Shown one piece after another: positions 1 through 8,391 of a stretch of 64,000 nucleotides of DNA. Position 1 is the first letter of the stretch; every line of letters begins with the position of its first letter. Where the stretch lies: positions 248,001 to 312,000 of the forward strand of contig NZ_JAINZT010000005.1 of NCBI RefSeq assembly GCF_020166515.1. The letters run 5' to 3'. The notes beneath the pieces are model-generated. The model was given only the letters and a program-made list of their open reading frames with translations, did no database searches and was not told the DNA's origin. Source of the stretch: Robertkochia flava (GTDB taxonomy: Bacteria; Bacteroidota; Bacteroidia; Flavobacteriales; Flavobacteriaceae). The position numbers and the translations under genes are program-made.

Positions 1-121
1 TGTCAGGTGATCCCGTCAGGGCTTTTTTTTAGCGTTGAGCGCTCGGGGCCGTTTGACTCAGGGGATGTTGAGGTCTTCTTTGGCCGTGAATTTTGCTCTC
101 TTTGGTAAAAGTTTTTGATTA
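1..121. other. Non-coding window edge
   Basis: No gene with a start codon is visible here. On the minus strand a short open frame ends around position 64 in residues resembling a charged tail, but it is read through the heptamer repeat next to it and has no plausible start, so I do not call it. The stretch holds a T-run at about 23-30 and nothing else I can name. Confidence 0.4.
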
Positions 122-226
122 CCCAACTCCCAACTCCCAACTCCCAACTCCCAACTCCCGACTCCCGACTCCCGACTCCCGACTCCCGACTCCCGACTCC
201 CGACTCCCGACTCCCGACTCCCGACT
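122..226. repeat. Heptamer tandem repeat, 15 units
   Basis: Fifteen perfect 7-bp units follow one another without interruption: five copies of CCCAACT and then ten copies of CCCGACT, so a single A/G change separates two homogenised blocks. A 7-bp unit shifts reading frame at each copy, and open frames crossing it give the artificial peptide pattern GVGSREL/GVGSWEL. It looks like a non-coding minisatellite expanded by slippage. Function is unknown. Confidence 0.95.
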
Positions 227-276
227 AACCACTACCGAGATTACTTGGTGATCTCCAATGACGCCAATGCTGCAAT

Positions 277-296
277 CCTGCCTGCCGGCAGGCAGG
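277..296. repeat. 20-bp perfect palindrome
   Basis: CCTGCCTGCC is followed directly by its reverse complement, giving a 20-bp perfect palindrome. A related shorter inverted repeat (CCTGC-agtat-GCAGG) lies at about 393-407. Such GC-rich palindromes are frequently dispersed between genes in Bacteroidota. No gene is associated with it here. Confidence 0.7.
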
Positions 297-370
297 TACA
301 AACCCAGCCGCGCACTTTGTGCGCAGCGGTTTTATGTTTTCCGGTTGCTCGCTGAAGTAAACTTCGCTCA
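296..370 (+). repeat. Hairpin-bearing repeat unit, copy 1
   Basis: This is the first of two related units of about 75 bp. It starts with ACAAACC, then a hairpin (GCGCAC-TTT-GTGCGC), a T-rich linker, and a 28-bp segment at 343-370 that is identical in copy 2 and contains a second small hairpin (GAAGT-AA-ACTTC). The first stem differs in sequence between the copies but still pairs. Function is unknown. Confidence 0.75.
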
Positions 371-492
371 TACTTTCTATTGCTACTACCTACCTGCAGT
401 ATGCAGGCAGGGTCGTCCCCGACCGTGGATAAATCTTTTAGGGAGAGTACTCCCTGCACGGCGGCTCGTGATCTCCACAACCTCCCATGATG

Positions 493-567
493 CAAATACA
501 AACCTGCAGTGCCTGTGGCACTGTGGTTTTGTGTTTCACGGTTGCTCGCTGAAGTAAACTTCGCTCA
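493..567 (+). repeat. Hairpin-bearing repeat unit, copy 2
   Basis: This is the second copy of the unit at 296-370. The first hairpin is CAGTGCC-TGT-GGCACTG here, a different sequence with the same fold, and positions 540-567 match copy 1 without mismatch. It lies just beyond the tmRNA terminator on the side where tmRNA transcription ends. Confidence 0.75.
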
Positions 568-582
568 CCCCCGTAAAACACA

Positions 583-610
583 AAACCCCGCAGCGGATGC
601 TGCGGGGTTT
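583..610 (-). terminator. Rho-independent terminator of tmRNA
   Basis: A 12-bp GC-rich stem (AAACCCCGCAGC pairing with its complement) with a 4-nt loop lies 12 bp beyond the tmRNA 3' end. On the minus strand it is followed by a T-rich tract. Confidence 0.85.
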
Positions 611-621
611 GTGAGTGATTG

Positions 622-1018
622 TGGAGTCGGGGAGATTCGAACTCCCGTCCAAACAAGCAATCAAAATGCTTTCTACATGCTTAGTTCCCGTTTGGTTTTC
701 GACTTGCAGCTGACCGGAAACCGCCTACAACAAGCTTAACTTCTTAAGATTTAAGATCACAACGAAGTAATGCGATCTCTATGTTGACTTTTATGGTGCC
801 TCTGATCGGGACGCCATCAACAAGGGCTTCCCAGAGACATCTCGCCTCCCCGCCTCGCGGGGACATGGCCAAAATCTTACTATGAATTCAGATTAGGCAG
901 CAAGAGCGTAGTTATTCTCGCCATTTAAAAAGTGTGAAACATGAGATTTAAGAGCTATATCCCAGCGCTCTGCATGCTTACATTCCAATTAGACTCGCTG
1001 TCAAAACCAGTCGACCCC
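622..1018 (-). ncRNA. ssrA: tmRNA (ssrA)
   Basis: Transfer-messenger RNA rescues stalled ribosomes and tags the unfinished protein for proteolysis. The 5' end reads GGGGUCGACUGGUUUUGACAG on the minus strand and its first bases pair with CGACUCC at the 3' end to form the acceptor stem; the T-arm GUUCGAAUC is just before it. The tag frame at 922-893 encodes GENNYALAA and a UAA stop, a form typical of Bacteroidota. The terminal CCA is not encoded. The length is about 397 nt. A terminator follows at 583-610. An open frame on the plus strand runs into this gene from 941 but is not real there. Confidence 0.96.
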
Positions 1019-1091
1019 AATATTTTTCAAAGAACTTTACCGTTATTTTACCCGGCAAAGGATAGCAAATGTAATACAATTTCCCAAATCC

Positions 1092-1122
1092 TTGTGCAAT
1101 TACAGCCATCCCTTTATTTTAG
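1092..1122 (+). promoter_or_regulatory. Putative promoter of the dehydrogenase gene
   Basis: TTG at 1092-1094 and TATTTTAG at 1115-1122 are separated by 20 bp, close to the flavobacterial pattern TTG-N17-23-TAnnTTTG. The predicted transcript would start about 15 nt before the ATG at 1145, which supports that start over the upstream in-frame ATG inside the tmRNA. Confidence 0.4.
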
Positions 1123-1144
1123 TGCAAAATTTATACCAGAACGT

Positions 1145-2353
1145 ATGATTACATTCGGCATCATAAAAGAACGCAAAAACCCGCCAGATCGCAGGGTAGT
1201 GCTCTCTCCCAGCGCATGTCAAACTGTCCTGAAACAATTTCCTGAAGCCTCCATTGTGGTGGAGCCCTCGGAGCTTCGTGTGTTTGCGGACGGGCAGTAC
1301 CGCGAATCAGGCATAAATGTAACTCCAGACCTTTCTTCAGCAGACGTATTGCTCGGGGTGAAGGAGGTGCCAATCGATGCGCTGATTCCCAATAAAAAAT
1401 ACTTCTTCTTTTCACATACCATAAAAAAGCAGCCGTATAATCGCAATCTGCTTCGCGCTGTACTGGAGAAAAATATCGAACTGTACGACCACGAGGTGAT
1501 CACCAGTCCAAAGGGACAGCGCCTGGTAGCCTTCGGGCGTTACGCCGGATTGGTCGGCGCCTACAACGGTATCCGTACCTACGGATTAAAATTCGGGTTA
1601 TTCGAATTGCCAAAGGCTGAAAGCCTGCCCGATCTGAAGGCGGTACTCGAGACCCTGAAACAATTCGGGCTTCCGCCCATCAAGATCCTGCTTACCGGAA
1701 AGGGACGCGTGGCCGGCGGTGCCCGGGAGATCCTCGAGGCTATGAATATCCGGGAAGTAGGGGTAGCGGATTATCTTTCGAAAGATTTTACTTACCCGGT
1801 GTTTTGTCAGTTGGATGTTCTGGATTACAATAAACCCAAGGATGGAGCGAAACATCCGCTGAAGCACTTCTATCACCATCCGGAAGAATACGTTTCTGAT
1901 TTCATGAAATATGCCGGGGTGACCGATATGTATATCGCCGGTCATTTTTACGGGCAGGGGGCGCCTTACCTGTTTACACGGGAAGATGCAAAATCAGACC
2001 GTTTCCGCATTAAGGTCGTTGCCGATATCAGCTGTGATATCGATGGTCCTGTAGCCACGACCATCCGGCCTTCCACTATTGAGGATCCTATTTATGGGTA
2101 CAACCCAAAATCAGAACAGGAAGTGGATTTCAGAGATACGGACGCGGTTGCGGTGATGGCTGTGGATAACCTTCCCTGTGAATTGCCCTCAGATGCCAGT
2201 GTAGGCTTTGGAGAGAGTTTTATTAAGCATGTGATCCCCGCCTTCTTCGATAATGATGCAAAGGGGATACTTGAGAGGGCCCGGATGACCAAAGACGGAA
2301 AGTTAACCGACCGGTACAGCTACCTCCAGGATTACGTAGACGGGAAGGAATAG
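1145..2353 (+). CDS. NAD(P)-dependent oxidoreductase, alanine/saccharopine dehydrogenase-like
   Basis: The 402-aa product resembles the alanine dehydrogenase/transhydrogenase fold shared with LYS1-type saccharopine dehydrogenases. The N-terminal third opens with FGIIKERKNPPDRRV, a phrase typical of this family's substrate domain. A dinucleotide-binding segment follows around TGKGRVAGGA, and the C-terminal part has VADISCDIDGP and RPSTIEDP, like the catalytic region of LYS1 enzymes. The frame is open from 941, but that extension lies inside the tmRNA gene, so ATG 1145 is chosen. Which amino acid it acts on cannot be read from sequence. It converges with the LysR gene. Confidence 0.85.
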   Translation: MITFGIIKERKNPPDRRVVLSPSACQTVLKQFPEASIVVEPSELRVFADGQYRESGINVTPDLSSADVLLGVKEVPIDALIPNKKYFFFSHTIKKQPYNRNLLRAVLEKNIELYDHEVITSPKGQRLVAFGRYAGLVGAYNGIRTYGLKFGLFELPKAESLPDLKAVLETLKQFGLPPIKILLTGKGRVAGGAREILEAMNIREVGVADYLSKDFTYPVFCQLDVLDYNKPKDGAKHPLKHFYHHPEEYVSDFMKYAGVTDMYIAGHFYGQGAPYLFTREDAKSDRFRIKVVADISCDIDGPVATTIRPSTIEDPIYGYNPKSEQEVDFRDTDAVAVMAVDNLPCELPSDASVGFGESFIKHVIPAFFDNDAKGILERARMTKDGKLTDRYSYLQDYVDGKE

Positions 2354-2401
2354 TTCTGAAACGGATGATTTTACCGGGATCACTTTCATCCCTGATGCAG
2401 C

Positions 2402-3340
2402 TCAGGGCTGCTTTACGGTGCCTGTAAAATTACTGAACCACGAAAAGTGCTCCTTGATAACCGTTTTTTTGTTGAATTCCATATAACCCAGGTAGGCCCT
2501 GGCGGCAGGAGAGAGCTCCTTGTCTTTTAACCAGACCAATTGCCAGTGGGTTATTATGGGGAGCCCTTTTAAAGGATAGATCTGCAGATCCCCGTTCTGC
2601 AATTCATTCTTGATCCCGATAAGTGGCATGATCGAAACACCTAATCCAGCGATCACCGCCTGTTTGACTGCCTCGTTGGAAGTGAGGGTCATCTGTTTTT
2701 TCGGGGTGATGTTTTGATCATTAAGGTAGGTTTCCATGGCTGTACGGGTGGCAGACCCCTGTTCCCTGAAAATAAGTGACATGTCTTCCAGCTGTTTCGG
2801 GTTATTCGATGTAAAGGGTTGTCCCGGGGAAGCGACCAGGCATAAGGTGTTTTCCATCAGGTCTATGGTGTTTACCTTGAGCTTGTCCGGAATTACCGAA
2901 ACCATGGCGAAATCGACCTCGTTTCTGTTAAGCGCCCGGATCACTTTTTGCTTGTTGGTCACATCCATGGTTAACTCCAGACCCTGGTGGAGGTTCATAA
3001 AACCGGTTAAGAAATACGGCATGACATATTTGGCAGTAGACACTACAGAAACTTTGAGTTCGCCTGCTAAAAATCCCTTATAGGCCATCGTTTGGTGTTT
3101 CATCTGATCCATTTCATCCACGATCCTTTGGGCGTGTTTCTCCACCTCCCTTCCGAAGGGGGTAATGTATAGCCGCCTGCCGATAACCTCTGTCAAGGGA
3201 ATATCAAATTGATCCTGCATGTTTCGAAGCTGTATGGAAACTGCGGGCTGGGTGAGGTATAATTCCTCTGCTGCGCGGGTAATACTTCCGAGTTCGGCGA
3301 CCTTTAGAAAGATCTTTAATTGATGAAGCGTAAAATCCAT
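2402..3340 (-). CDS. LysR family transcriptional regulator
   Basis: The 312-aa protein has the LysR layout. A winged helix-turn-helix occupies about residues 1-60 (QLKIFLKVAELGSITRAAEEL, then LTQPAVSIQLRNM), followed by a linker helix and a periplasmic-binding-like effector domain (FLAGELKVSVVSTAKYVMPYFL onwards). Length is normal for the family. The effector is unknown. The region upstream of its start (3341-3400) is very A+T rich and has an inverted pair GCGATA...TATCGC, a possible autoregulatory site. It lies tail to tail with the dehydrogenase gene rather than divergent from a target, so no regulon can be proposed. Confidence 0.93.
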   Translation of the reverse strand: MDFTLHQLKIFLKVAELGSITRAAEELYLTQPAVSIQLRNMQDQFDIPLTEVIGRRLYITPFGREVEKHAQRIVDEMDQMKHQTMAYKGFLAGELKVSVVSTAKYVMPYFLTGFMNLHQGLELTMDVTNKQKVIRALNRNEVDFAMVSVIPDKLKVNTIDLMENTLCLVASPGQPFTSNNPKQLEDMSLIFREQGSATRTAMETYLNDQNITPKKQMTLTSNEAVKQAVIAGLGVSIMPLIGIKNELQNGDLQIYPLKGLPIITHWQLVWLKDKELSPAARAYLGYMEFNKKTVIKEHFSWFSNFTGTVKQP

Positions 3341-3722
3341 AAATGAATACTTATGTTAGCGATAATAAATATAAATAATATATAATTAAAAATGTATCGC
3401 ATTTTTGTGCCCGAAACGGATTCGGCTACCTCCCTGAAAGGATAGCACATGGGAATGGCCGGACCAGCACATTGGGAATATCCGGTAACTGAAATGTAGA
3501 AGTCGGAAAATGTAAAGAAAAAACAGCTAAGCGAGGCTTTTTACAGGATCGGCTGTGGATGCGGAGAGAAAATACCAAGGACATTGGGAATCCGGAGATA
3601 AAGATCTTACCAACCCTGAGAAGTCATACGCCCTGGTGCGCAAAAATATGCCCGGGTTCCTGAAGTTCTTCGTGTTCTTCTTCTTCTATTCAGGAACCCA
3701 GGGCTTAATTTTCAAAAAAGGA
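3341..3722. other. Intergenic region with long inverted repeat
   Basis: This is 382 bp without a convincing gene. A plus-strand frame from 3555 runs into the 3' end of the HdeD gene and looks spurious. An inverted repeat (GGGTTCCTGAA at 3654-3664 and TTCAGGAACCC at 3689-3699) encloses a pyrimidine-rich loop of TTC triplets. It lies downstream of the minus-strand HdeD gene and may act as a weak terminator, although no long T-run follows. The left part carries the LysR promoter. Confidence 0.5.
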
Positions 3723-4319
3723 TCAGCTTTCGGACATCTCAGATTGAATGTTTCCTTTGAGGTCCTCCAATTTATCTGCTATTTTATTTTTTCCTTTTCG
3801 GAGTTTAAACCCAAGAACCAAAAGGGCAATTCCGGAGATCAAAAATGCAAACCCGAGGAACCATATTAAGGTGGACACCCCCAGGAAGGGTTGGGCCGCA
3901 ATGGCAATTCCCAGAATGAGGGAGAGCACTCCGTTAAATATGACCCAGCCTTCTCCCTCTATTTCTTTTCTCAGACGTATGCCCATCATTATCCGGTTGA
4001 TACCGATAAAAACGAACCAGAAAGCAATAAACATACCGATGAAATAAAGTGTAATTCCAGGGGTAAGAAGGAGGGCCAGCCCGACGATGAGTCCAAGAAC
4101 ACCTTCGAGAAGAAAACGCCACTTGTCTGAGCGTTCTTTCCATTGACTGATTGCGGTTACAATAGTAACCACCCCGTCGATAGCAATAAGGATTGCAATC
4201 CACATGACAATGGAGGCCGCTGTGGCCATGGGATTTGCAAAGGCGATGATAGCAAGTATGATCAAAAGAATGCCTTTAAAGACCAGGGTCTTCCAGCTGT
4301 TAGCGAGTGATTTCAACAT
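3723..4319 (-). CDS. HdeD-like (DUF308) membrane protein
   Basis: The 198-aa protein is made of about six hydrophobic helices, arranged as three repeated helix pairs, with short charged loops (WKERSDKW, RLRKEIEGEG) and a basic/acidic soluble tail of about 25 residues. This matches the DUF308/HdeD family, whose Escherichia coli member is linked to acid resistance; the molecular mechanism is not known. It stands alone between a LysR gene and the DUF502-like gene. An A+T-rich 68-bp gap precedes the next gene downstream on the map. Confidence 0.85.
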   Translation of the reverse strand: MLKSLANSWKTLVFKGILLIILAIIAFANPMATAASIVMWIAILIAIDGVVTIVTAISQWKERSDKWRFLLEGVLGLIVGLALLLTPGITLYFIGMFIAFWFVFIGINRIMMGIRLRKEIEGEGWVIFNGVLSLILGIAIAAQPFLGVSTLIWFLGFAFLISGIALLVLGFKLRKGKNKIADKLEDLKGNIQSEMSES

Positions 4320-4387
4320 AATAAACTGTATTTTAGTTGGTTATGACTATTAAATTACGAATTTTAGGGATTGAATTAAAGAAAAAT

Positions 4388-5005
4388 CTATCCTGATTCC
4401 TGGGTATTATGTTTGGAGTTTAATATTTCACCTGCCGAAAGCCCCCTTCCGAACTTTTTATAAGCATCTGCAAAGTCTTTCATAGAGACCGGGGAGTATT
4501 CAAAATCCTTTCTTGGATAATACCGGATCTCTCCCGATTCCATGCGGGGGGCATCGGGAATAAAGACACAGATAAAGTCGGGGTCTGCGTGCCGCGAAAT
4601 AAAACCCAACCGGTAAAAATTGTCTTCCCTGAAGATCCCGGCGTGCCAGTTCTTTTCCCAGGGACTGGATCTTTCATCTCCCAGGAGGCTGAATTTTAAT
4701 CGCAGTAATCCAGGGAAAAGGTAGAACAGGCGCTCTTCTATATTGCCCTTCCAGTTCCGGATGATCCCCTTGTGTAAGAGCCACCCCGCTGCATAGCATA
4801 TCAGCAACAGGATCAATACCGAGATGAGTTCCACCAGAATGACCTTGATGACACTGCTGGTATTTAACTGTTCTGCGATACGCCTGGATATGGGGTTTAG
4901 TATCCTGAAGGCCCTGGCAATTAAAAATGTTCCTGCCAGGATGGGGATCAGGAAGAATACCCCTCCAAGGATCAGGTTGATAACGGGTTTGGAGAGCTTA
5001 CTCAT
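4388..5005 (-). CDS. DUF502-like membrane protein
   Basis: The 205-aa protein begins MSKLSKPVINLILGG and has two transmembrane helices (about residues 8-30 and 50-80) and a soluble C-terminal domain. The domain has FIPDAPRMESGEI followed by SMKDFADAYKKFGRG, matching the FIPTTP...G...MS...G pattern that I recall for DUF502. The frame can start at 5038, but that start overlaps the upstream gene's stop by 20 bp, so ATG 5005 is preferred, leaving 13 bp. It is probably the last gene of an operon with 5019-6059 and 6115-6768. Function is unknown. Confidence 0.65.
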   Translation of the reverse strand: MSKLSKPVINLILGGVFFLIPILAGTFLIARAFRILNPISRRIAEQLNTSSVIKVILVELISVLILLLICYAAGWLLHKGIIRNWKGNIEERLFYLFPGLLRLKFSLLGDERSSPWEKNWHAGIFREDNFYRLGFISRHADPDFICVFIPDAPRMESGEIRYYPRKDFEYSPVSMKDFADAYKKFGRGLSAGEILNSKHNTQESG

Positions 5006-5018
5006 GTATGTATCGTAT

Positions 5019-6059
5019 TTAATCCAGTTCCCATCCAAAGGTGGTTTGCAGAATGTAGTCTTCCTTGGCCGCCCCTGTCACCGGACTGGAATCGAAGTTC
5101 AGGGTATAGCCCAGCTTTATAAAGAAATCCATCGGGAGGTCGTATTTAAGATCTGTTTTAAAATCTACCCGAACCCGGTCGCCCTGGGTGAGACTGGGAT
5201 AGGCAAACAGGCTGGAAAACAGATCCAGGTCGCCGATATCAAAAATATCCAGTTGTAACCCGCCCACACCTTCCAGACTGTTTCTGTTGGTGTTCAGTTC
5301 GTCATTAAACTTTTCATTGTTCCATGCCACTCCTGCCCCCCAGGCCAGGTAGAGTTTATTAGAATGGATAAGGAAACTCCCTGCAATGGCCCTGCTGGTA
5401 ACCCGAAGGTTCAGTTGCTGTTCGTCGTTGGAGAGGAAATCGGCGTTAACCGCAGTGAACCAGTCATTTTTAAGCAAATAGACGCCCCCGATGTTCGCAT
5501 CGGTACGGGTGGTTTTAGAGGCTTCATCCTGACTGCTGCGAATGGCGTTAAAGGAGGAGTTCAGGGTCCACTCCTTACCGCTGTATTTGACAAGGCTCCT
5601 GACCGAAAACTGTCTGAGACTGTTGCTTTTGGTGAAATTGAATCCCAGGGATATGGAAATATCAAGGCGGGAAAGGAAATTTTCCTTTATAGGTCTTAAA
5701 CTCACGATTGCCCCAACAGGAACTGTTTTGTTCCCGGCAAAATGATAGATGGTTACCTGAGCGCTATCCTTCTCCCTGGTGGATATGGAACCGCTGAACC
5801 GGTCTCCGTTTTCCACGGTAAGCATATAGTACTGTGAACTGCGTATACTTTGCACATCAATCCAGGTAATTTTAAAATCCTTATCGCTGTATTCCGGTTC
5901 AATGGTGAGCACTCCATTGTTCATGCCTTTGATCTCCCCTATGATCCTGTCGCTGTTATTTAAAAGCAAGGTGTCCTGTTGAGCCGAAATGGGCCCTGAA
6001 ACCACAAAAAAAGAAAAAGCGATTACGCCCATAACGGTACTAATCGCTTTTGCGAACAT
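5019..6059 (-). CDS. DUF481-like outer-membrane beta-barrel protein
   Basis: From ATG 6059 the 346-aa product has a signal peptide (MFAKAISTVMGVIAFSFFVV...ISAQQ). Residues about 30-110 form a small beta domain (DTLLLNNSDRIIGEIKGM...). The rest alternates hydrophobic and polar residues and ends in FGWELD with an aromatic residue near the end, as in outer-membrane barrels; this fits the DUF481/YdiY group. The longer start at 6104 would place 15 polar residues before the signal peptide and is rejected. The role is unknown. It lies between a lipoprotein gene and a DUF502-like gene on the same strand. Confidence 0.75.
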   Translation of the reverse strand: MFAKAISTVMGVIAFSFFVVSGPISAQQDTLLLNNSDRIIGEIKGMNNGVLTIEPEYSDKDFKITWIDVQSIRSSQYYMLTVENGDRFSGSISTREKDSAQVTIYHFAGNKTVPVGAIVSLRPIKENFLSRLDISISLGFNFTKSNSLRQFSVRSLVKYSGKEWTLNSSFNAIRSSQDEASKTTRTDANIGGVYLLKNDWFTAVNADFLSNDEQQLNLRVTSRAIAGSFLIHSNKLYLAWGAGVAWNNEKFNDELNTNRNSLEGVGGLQLDIFDIGDLDLFSSLFAYPSLTQGDRVRVDFKTDLKYDLPMDFFIKLGYTLNFDSSPVTGAAKEDYILQTTFGWELD

Positions 6060-6114
6060 GTCGATTCCAGGTGTTTGCCGATACATAATAGTGGGTAACA
6101 ACAACCTTATGGCA

Positions 6115-6768
6115 TTATTGCGTTCTTACCAACCCGTCTTTCCCCATTCGTTTTATAAGGGCTTCTGAGTAATCCTGGGTAAAGCCCTCCAGGCTGGAAG
6201 GGTTATAGGTTTTGGATTGTGCAGACCATAAAAGCTGCTCAGATTTTGCATCATAGAAATTACTTTCCAGGTAATACACCTTATCGGTGGTGTAATATCC
6301 GGGATCATAAGCTATAGGATACATGGCGTTGTAATACCCGTAGAAATTTCCGTAATAGCTGTAGGACATCGGATTGTACCCATAAGCGTAATTGGTGTTT
6401 CCGGGAACATAACGCGACTCCGTTTCTTTGTTGAGAAGGGATACCGCAAAAATGGCATCTGCCCCGGAATCGCGGATCACTTTCATGATGACTTCCCGGG
6501 TGGGAGCGTTGCCCTGGGTAAAGGTGGCGGGAAATACCTCATGACTTTTTATAGCTGTCATCCCGTTTTTCTCGGCATAAAACCCCAGTTCATCTTCGAT
6601 CAGGGATCGTGCAGCCATATTTCCGGTAAGGGCCACAATAAATACACTGTCATAGGGTTGGGATTGCTTAAAAGCTTCCTTGTTAGTCCAGGATTCCGAT
6701 ATGGAGGTGCTGGATCCGCAGGAAACGAGGAGAAATGCAAGAATGAAAAGGGTGTAAACGAGTCTCAT
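6115..6768 (-). CDS. Lipoprotein of unknown function
   Basis: The 217-aa protein has a lipoprotein signal peptide ending LLVSC at residue 17. The mature part begins GSSTSISESWTN and has an alpha/beta segment (YDSVFIVALTGNMAARSLIEDEL, then DSGADAIFAVSLL), a Tyr/Gly/Asn-rich central stretch (YAYGYNPMSYSYYGNFYGYY), and a C-terminal part with strands. The first half resembles small lipoproteins that measure as DUF4136-like in shape, but I cannot confirm the family. It is the first gene of a likely three-gene operon reaching 4388. Confidence 0.7.
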   Translation of the reverse strand: MRLVYTLFILAFLLVSCGSSTSISESWTNKEAFKQSQPYDSVFIVALTGNMAARSLIEDELGFYAEKNGMTAIKSHEVFPATFTQGNAPTREVIMKVIRDSGADAIFAVSLLNKETESRYVPGNTNYAYGYNPMSYSYYGNFYGYYNAMYPIAYDPGYYTTDKVYYLESNFYDAKSEQLLWSAQSKTYNPSSLEGFTQDYSEALIKRMGKDGLVRTQ

Positions 6769-6956
6769 AAATATGCTATTTTAAAAATATTCAAAATTCA
6801 GGGAGGACCTCCTCCCGGGTTTAGGCAGAGCATAGATTTGAGGTAAGTTTCGTAAGTAAGGAGCTAAGATCTTATAATAAATGTAAATAAAAAACAATGA
6901 ATTGACTGTCAGATATTTATGATCGTACACATATTTTAGATGAACGTCTCGTTTTT

Positions 6957-7781
6957 TCAATCGGCCTTCCTGAAAACAAGCTGCAGCCCGTTCGGATTTG
7001 AAAGCCACAGGCGGTTATTCTCGATCTTCCAGGAGGTAACGCGATTGAGGTTCTGTAGGAAGTCGCCCTCCCGGTTCCCGGGGATACAGGCCTTTCTTGT
7101 GGTAATTACCCTTGTAAAGCGAAGCAGGGTATTTTCTGTGAACAGGGAACCCCGCATCTGGTTGCACCCCGCATATCCTGTAAAGGATTTTTCTGAAGTA
7201 TTGATCTCCATGTAGGGGAGTTCTTTGGCAAACCATTCCTTTTGGACGGTTTCCTCCCCAAGCTGTTCCAGTACCCAGATATCCTGTAACCTTGGGTCTG
7301 CCAGGTAATCGCCACACCCCGAAAGTGTTTTGGCCTCGGTATCCGCGCCGGTTCTGATCTCGAGGGTTACCCGGTAGCCGTATTGCTTATCGGCCATGGT
7401 GTCGGCACAACTGTCCTGGGCAATGGTGAGGTCGAGCTGGGTCTTTTCCGTGTTGGCCCGGTATCGTTTGATGTTGGCATCGGCCGCCCTTATAACCTCC
7501 GGCAGGGGCGTGCTTAAGGATTCATATCCTTCGATCAGAGAGGTGAAGGAAATCCCTTCTTCCGAGAGTTCCACGTTCCAGAAGGGTTCATTGCCACTCC
7601 CTTTGAAAAAGGTTGCGGCCGGGCTGCCGTTCTTTGTTTCGCTAACATCGTTCCCGGTGTTTTCGGGTTGGGAGGAGGTTTCAGGTTCTGATGGCATATC
7701 CTTTTTTTGGTTTTGATTACACCCTGCCGTAATGATCACAAAAAACATGGCAAGGAAGAACAAAGGTGTTTTGATAGTCAT
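6957..7781 (-). CDS. META domain lipoprotein
   Basis: The 274-aa protein has a lipobox (ITAGC), then a low-complexity Glu/Ser/Asn linker, a COG3650-type domain at about residues 57-155 (GSGNEPFWNVEL is its hallmark), and a META/HslJ-like domain at about 165-274 (DIWVLEQLG, FTGYAGCNQMRGSL). The META family includes the E. coli heat-inducible protein HslJ; its biochemical role is not settled. It is likely anchored in the outer membrane. It is monocistronic, with about 190 bp on either side. Confidence 0.85.
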   Translation of the reverse strand: MTIKTPLFFLAMFFVIITAGCNQNQKKDMPSEPETSSQPENTGNDVSETKNGSPAATFFKGSGNEPFWNVELSEEGISFTSLIEGYESLSTPLPEVIRAADANIKRYRANTEKTQLDLTIAQDSCADTMADKQYGYRVTLEIRTGADTEAKTLSGCGDYLADPRLQDIWVLEQLGEETVQKEWFAKELPYMEINTSEKSFTGYAGCNQMRGSLFTENTLLRFTRVITTRKACIPGNREGDFLQNLNRVTSWKIENNRLWLSNPNGLQLVFRKAD

Positions 7782-7995
7782 AATGCTGTTGCTTTAGTGT
7801 ATATAAGAGGTTTTCTTCCCCTTTCCCTGCAGTCTGAATCTGCCGGTTTGGGAAGGCTGTTGTCAAAGCCCTGTAAGATCGGGGTTGGCTTGTTGGTGGG
7901 TATTGATAGGATGAAGTTACAAAAAAAATCATCCGATAAACAACAACGATGGCATGGTCATTTTCTTATCTTGCGTCCTCTCAAAAATCAATTTT

Positions 7996-8337
7996 ATGAA
8001 TCCGGCAGAAACCTATATTCTACAACAGGATAAGCCCTGGCAGGAATTGATGCTGCAATTAAAAATGGTCATTGAAAGGCAGGTTCCTGGGGCAGATCTG
8101 AAGTATAAACACGGCATTCCTTTTTACTACCTTAAAACACGCCCATTCTGTTATATGCTGGCCACGAAGAAATACGTGGACCTGGGCATTGTAAGAGGAA
8201 GCATGCTCACCAACAATACAGACCACCTGGAGAAGGGGAAGCGCACTACCGTGCGGTCTTTGCGGTATAAAAAGCCGGAAGACCTGGATATGGAGGTCCT
8301 GGAAACCGTATTGCATGAGGCCGCAAGCCTGTACTAA
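7996..8337 (+). CDS. DUF1801 domain protein
   Basis: The 113-aa product starts MNPAETYILQQDKPWQE. It has the DUF1801 (YdhG-like) pattern: a helical start, then ADLKYKHGIPFYYLKTRPFCYML, and VRSLRYKKPEDLD near the end. The family is small, cytosolic and of unknown role. The open frame continues upstream to 7954, but the preferred ATG 7996 follows an A+T-rich leader. It converges with the thioredoxin lipoprotein gene and shares a terminator with it. Confidence 0.85.
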   Translation: MNPAETYILQQDKPWQELMLQLKMVIERQVPGADLKYKHGIPFYYLKTRPFCYMLATKKYVDLGIVRGSMLTNNTDHLEKGKRTTVRSLRYKKPEDLDMEVLETVLHEAASLY

Positions 8338-8366
8338 AAAAGCATCCGTTTCCGGATGCTTTTTTA
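8336..8366. terminator. Bidirectional terminator
   Basis: AGCATCCG and CGGATGCT pair around a 4-nt loop, flanked by A-tract and T-tract, directly after the DUF1801 stop codon. It faces the convergent gene ending at 8392 and can serve both. Confidence 0.9.
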
Positions 8367-8391
8367 TTGGTCTTTATATGATGGGTATGGA

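Noticed and set aside
122-226. CRISPR array
   Set aside because: The repeats are 7 bp, contiguous and without spacers, and no cas gene is present.
941-1144. N-terminal extension of the dehydrogenase frame
   Set aside because: It lies inside the tmRNA gene on the other strand and precedes the family's normal start; a promoter-like sequence sits at 1092-1122.
3555-3869. Plus-strand frame of 104 codons
   Set aside because: It runs into the HdeD gene antisense, contains poly-Phe from TTC repeats, and shows no family features.
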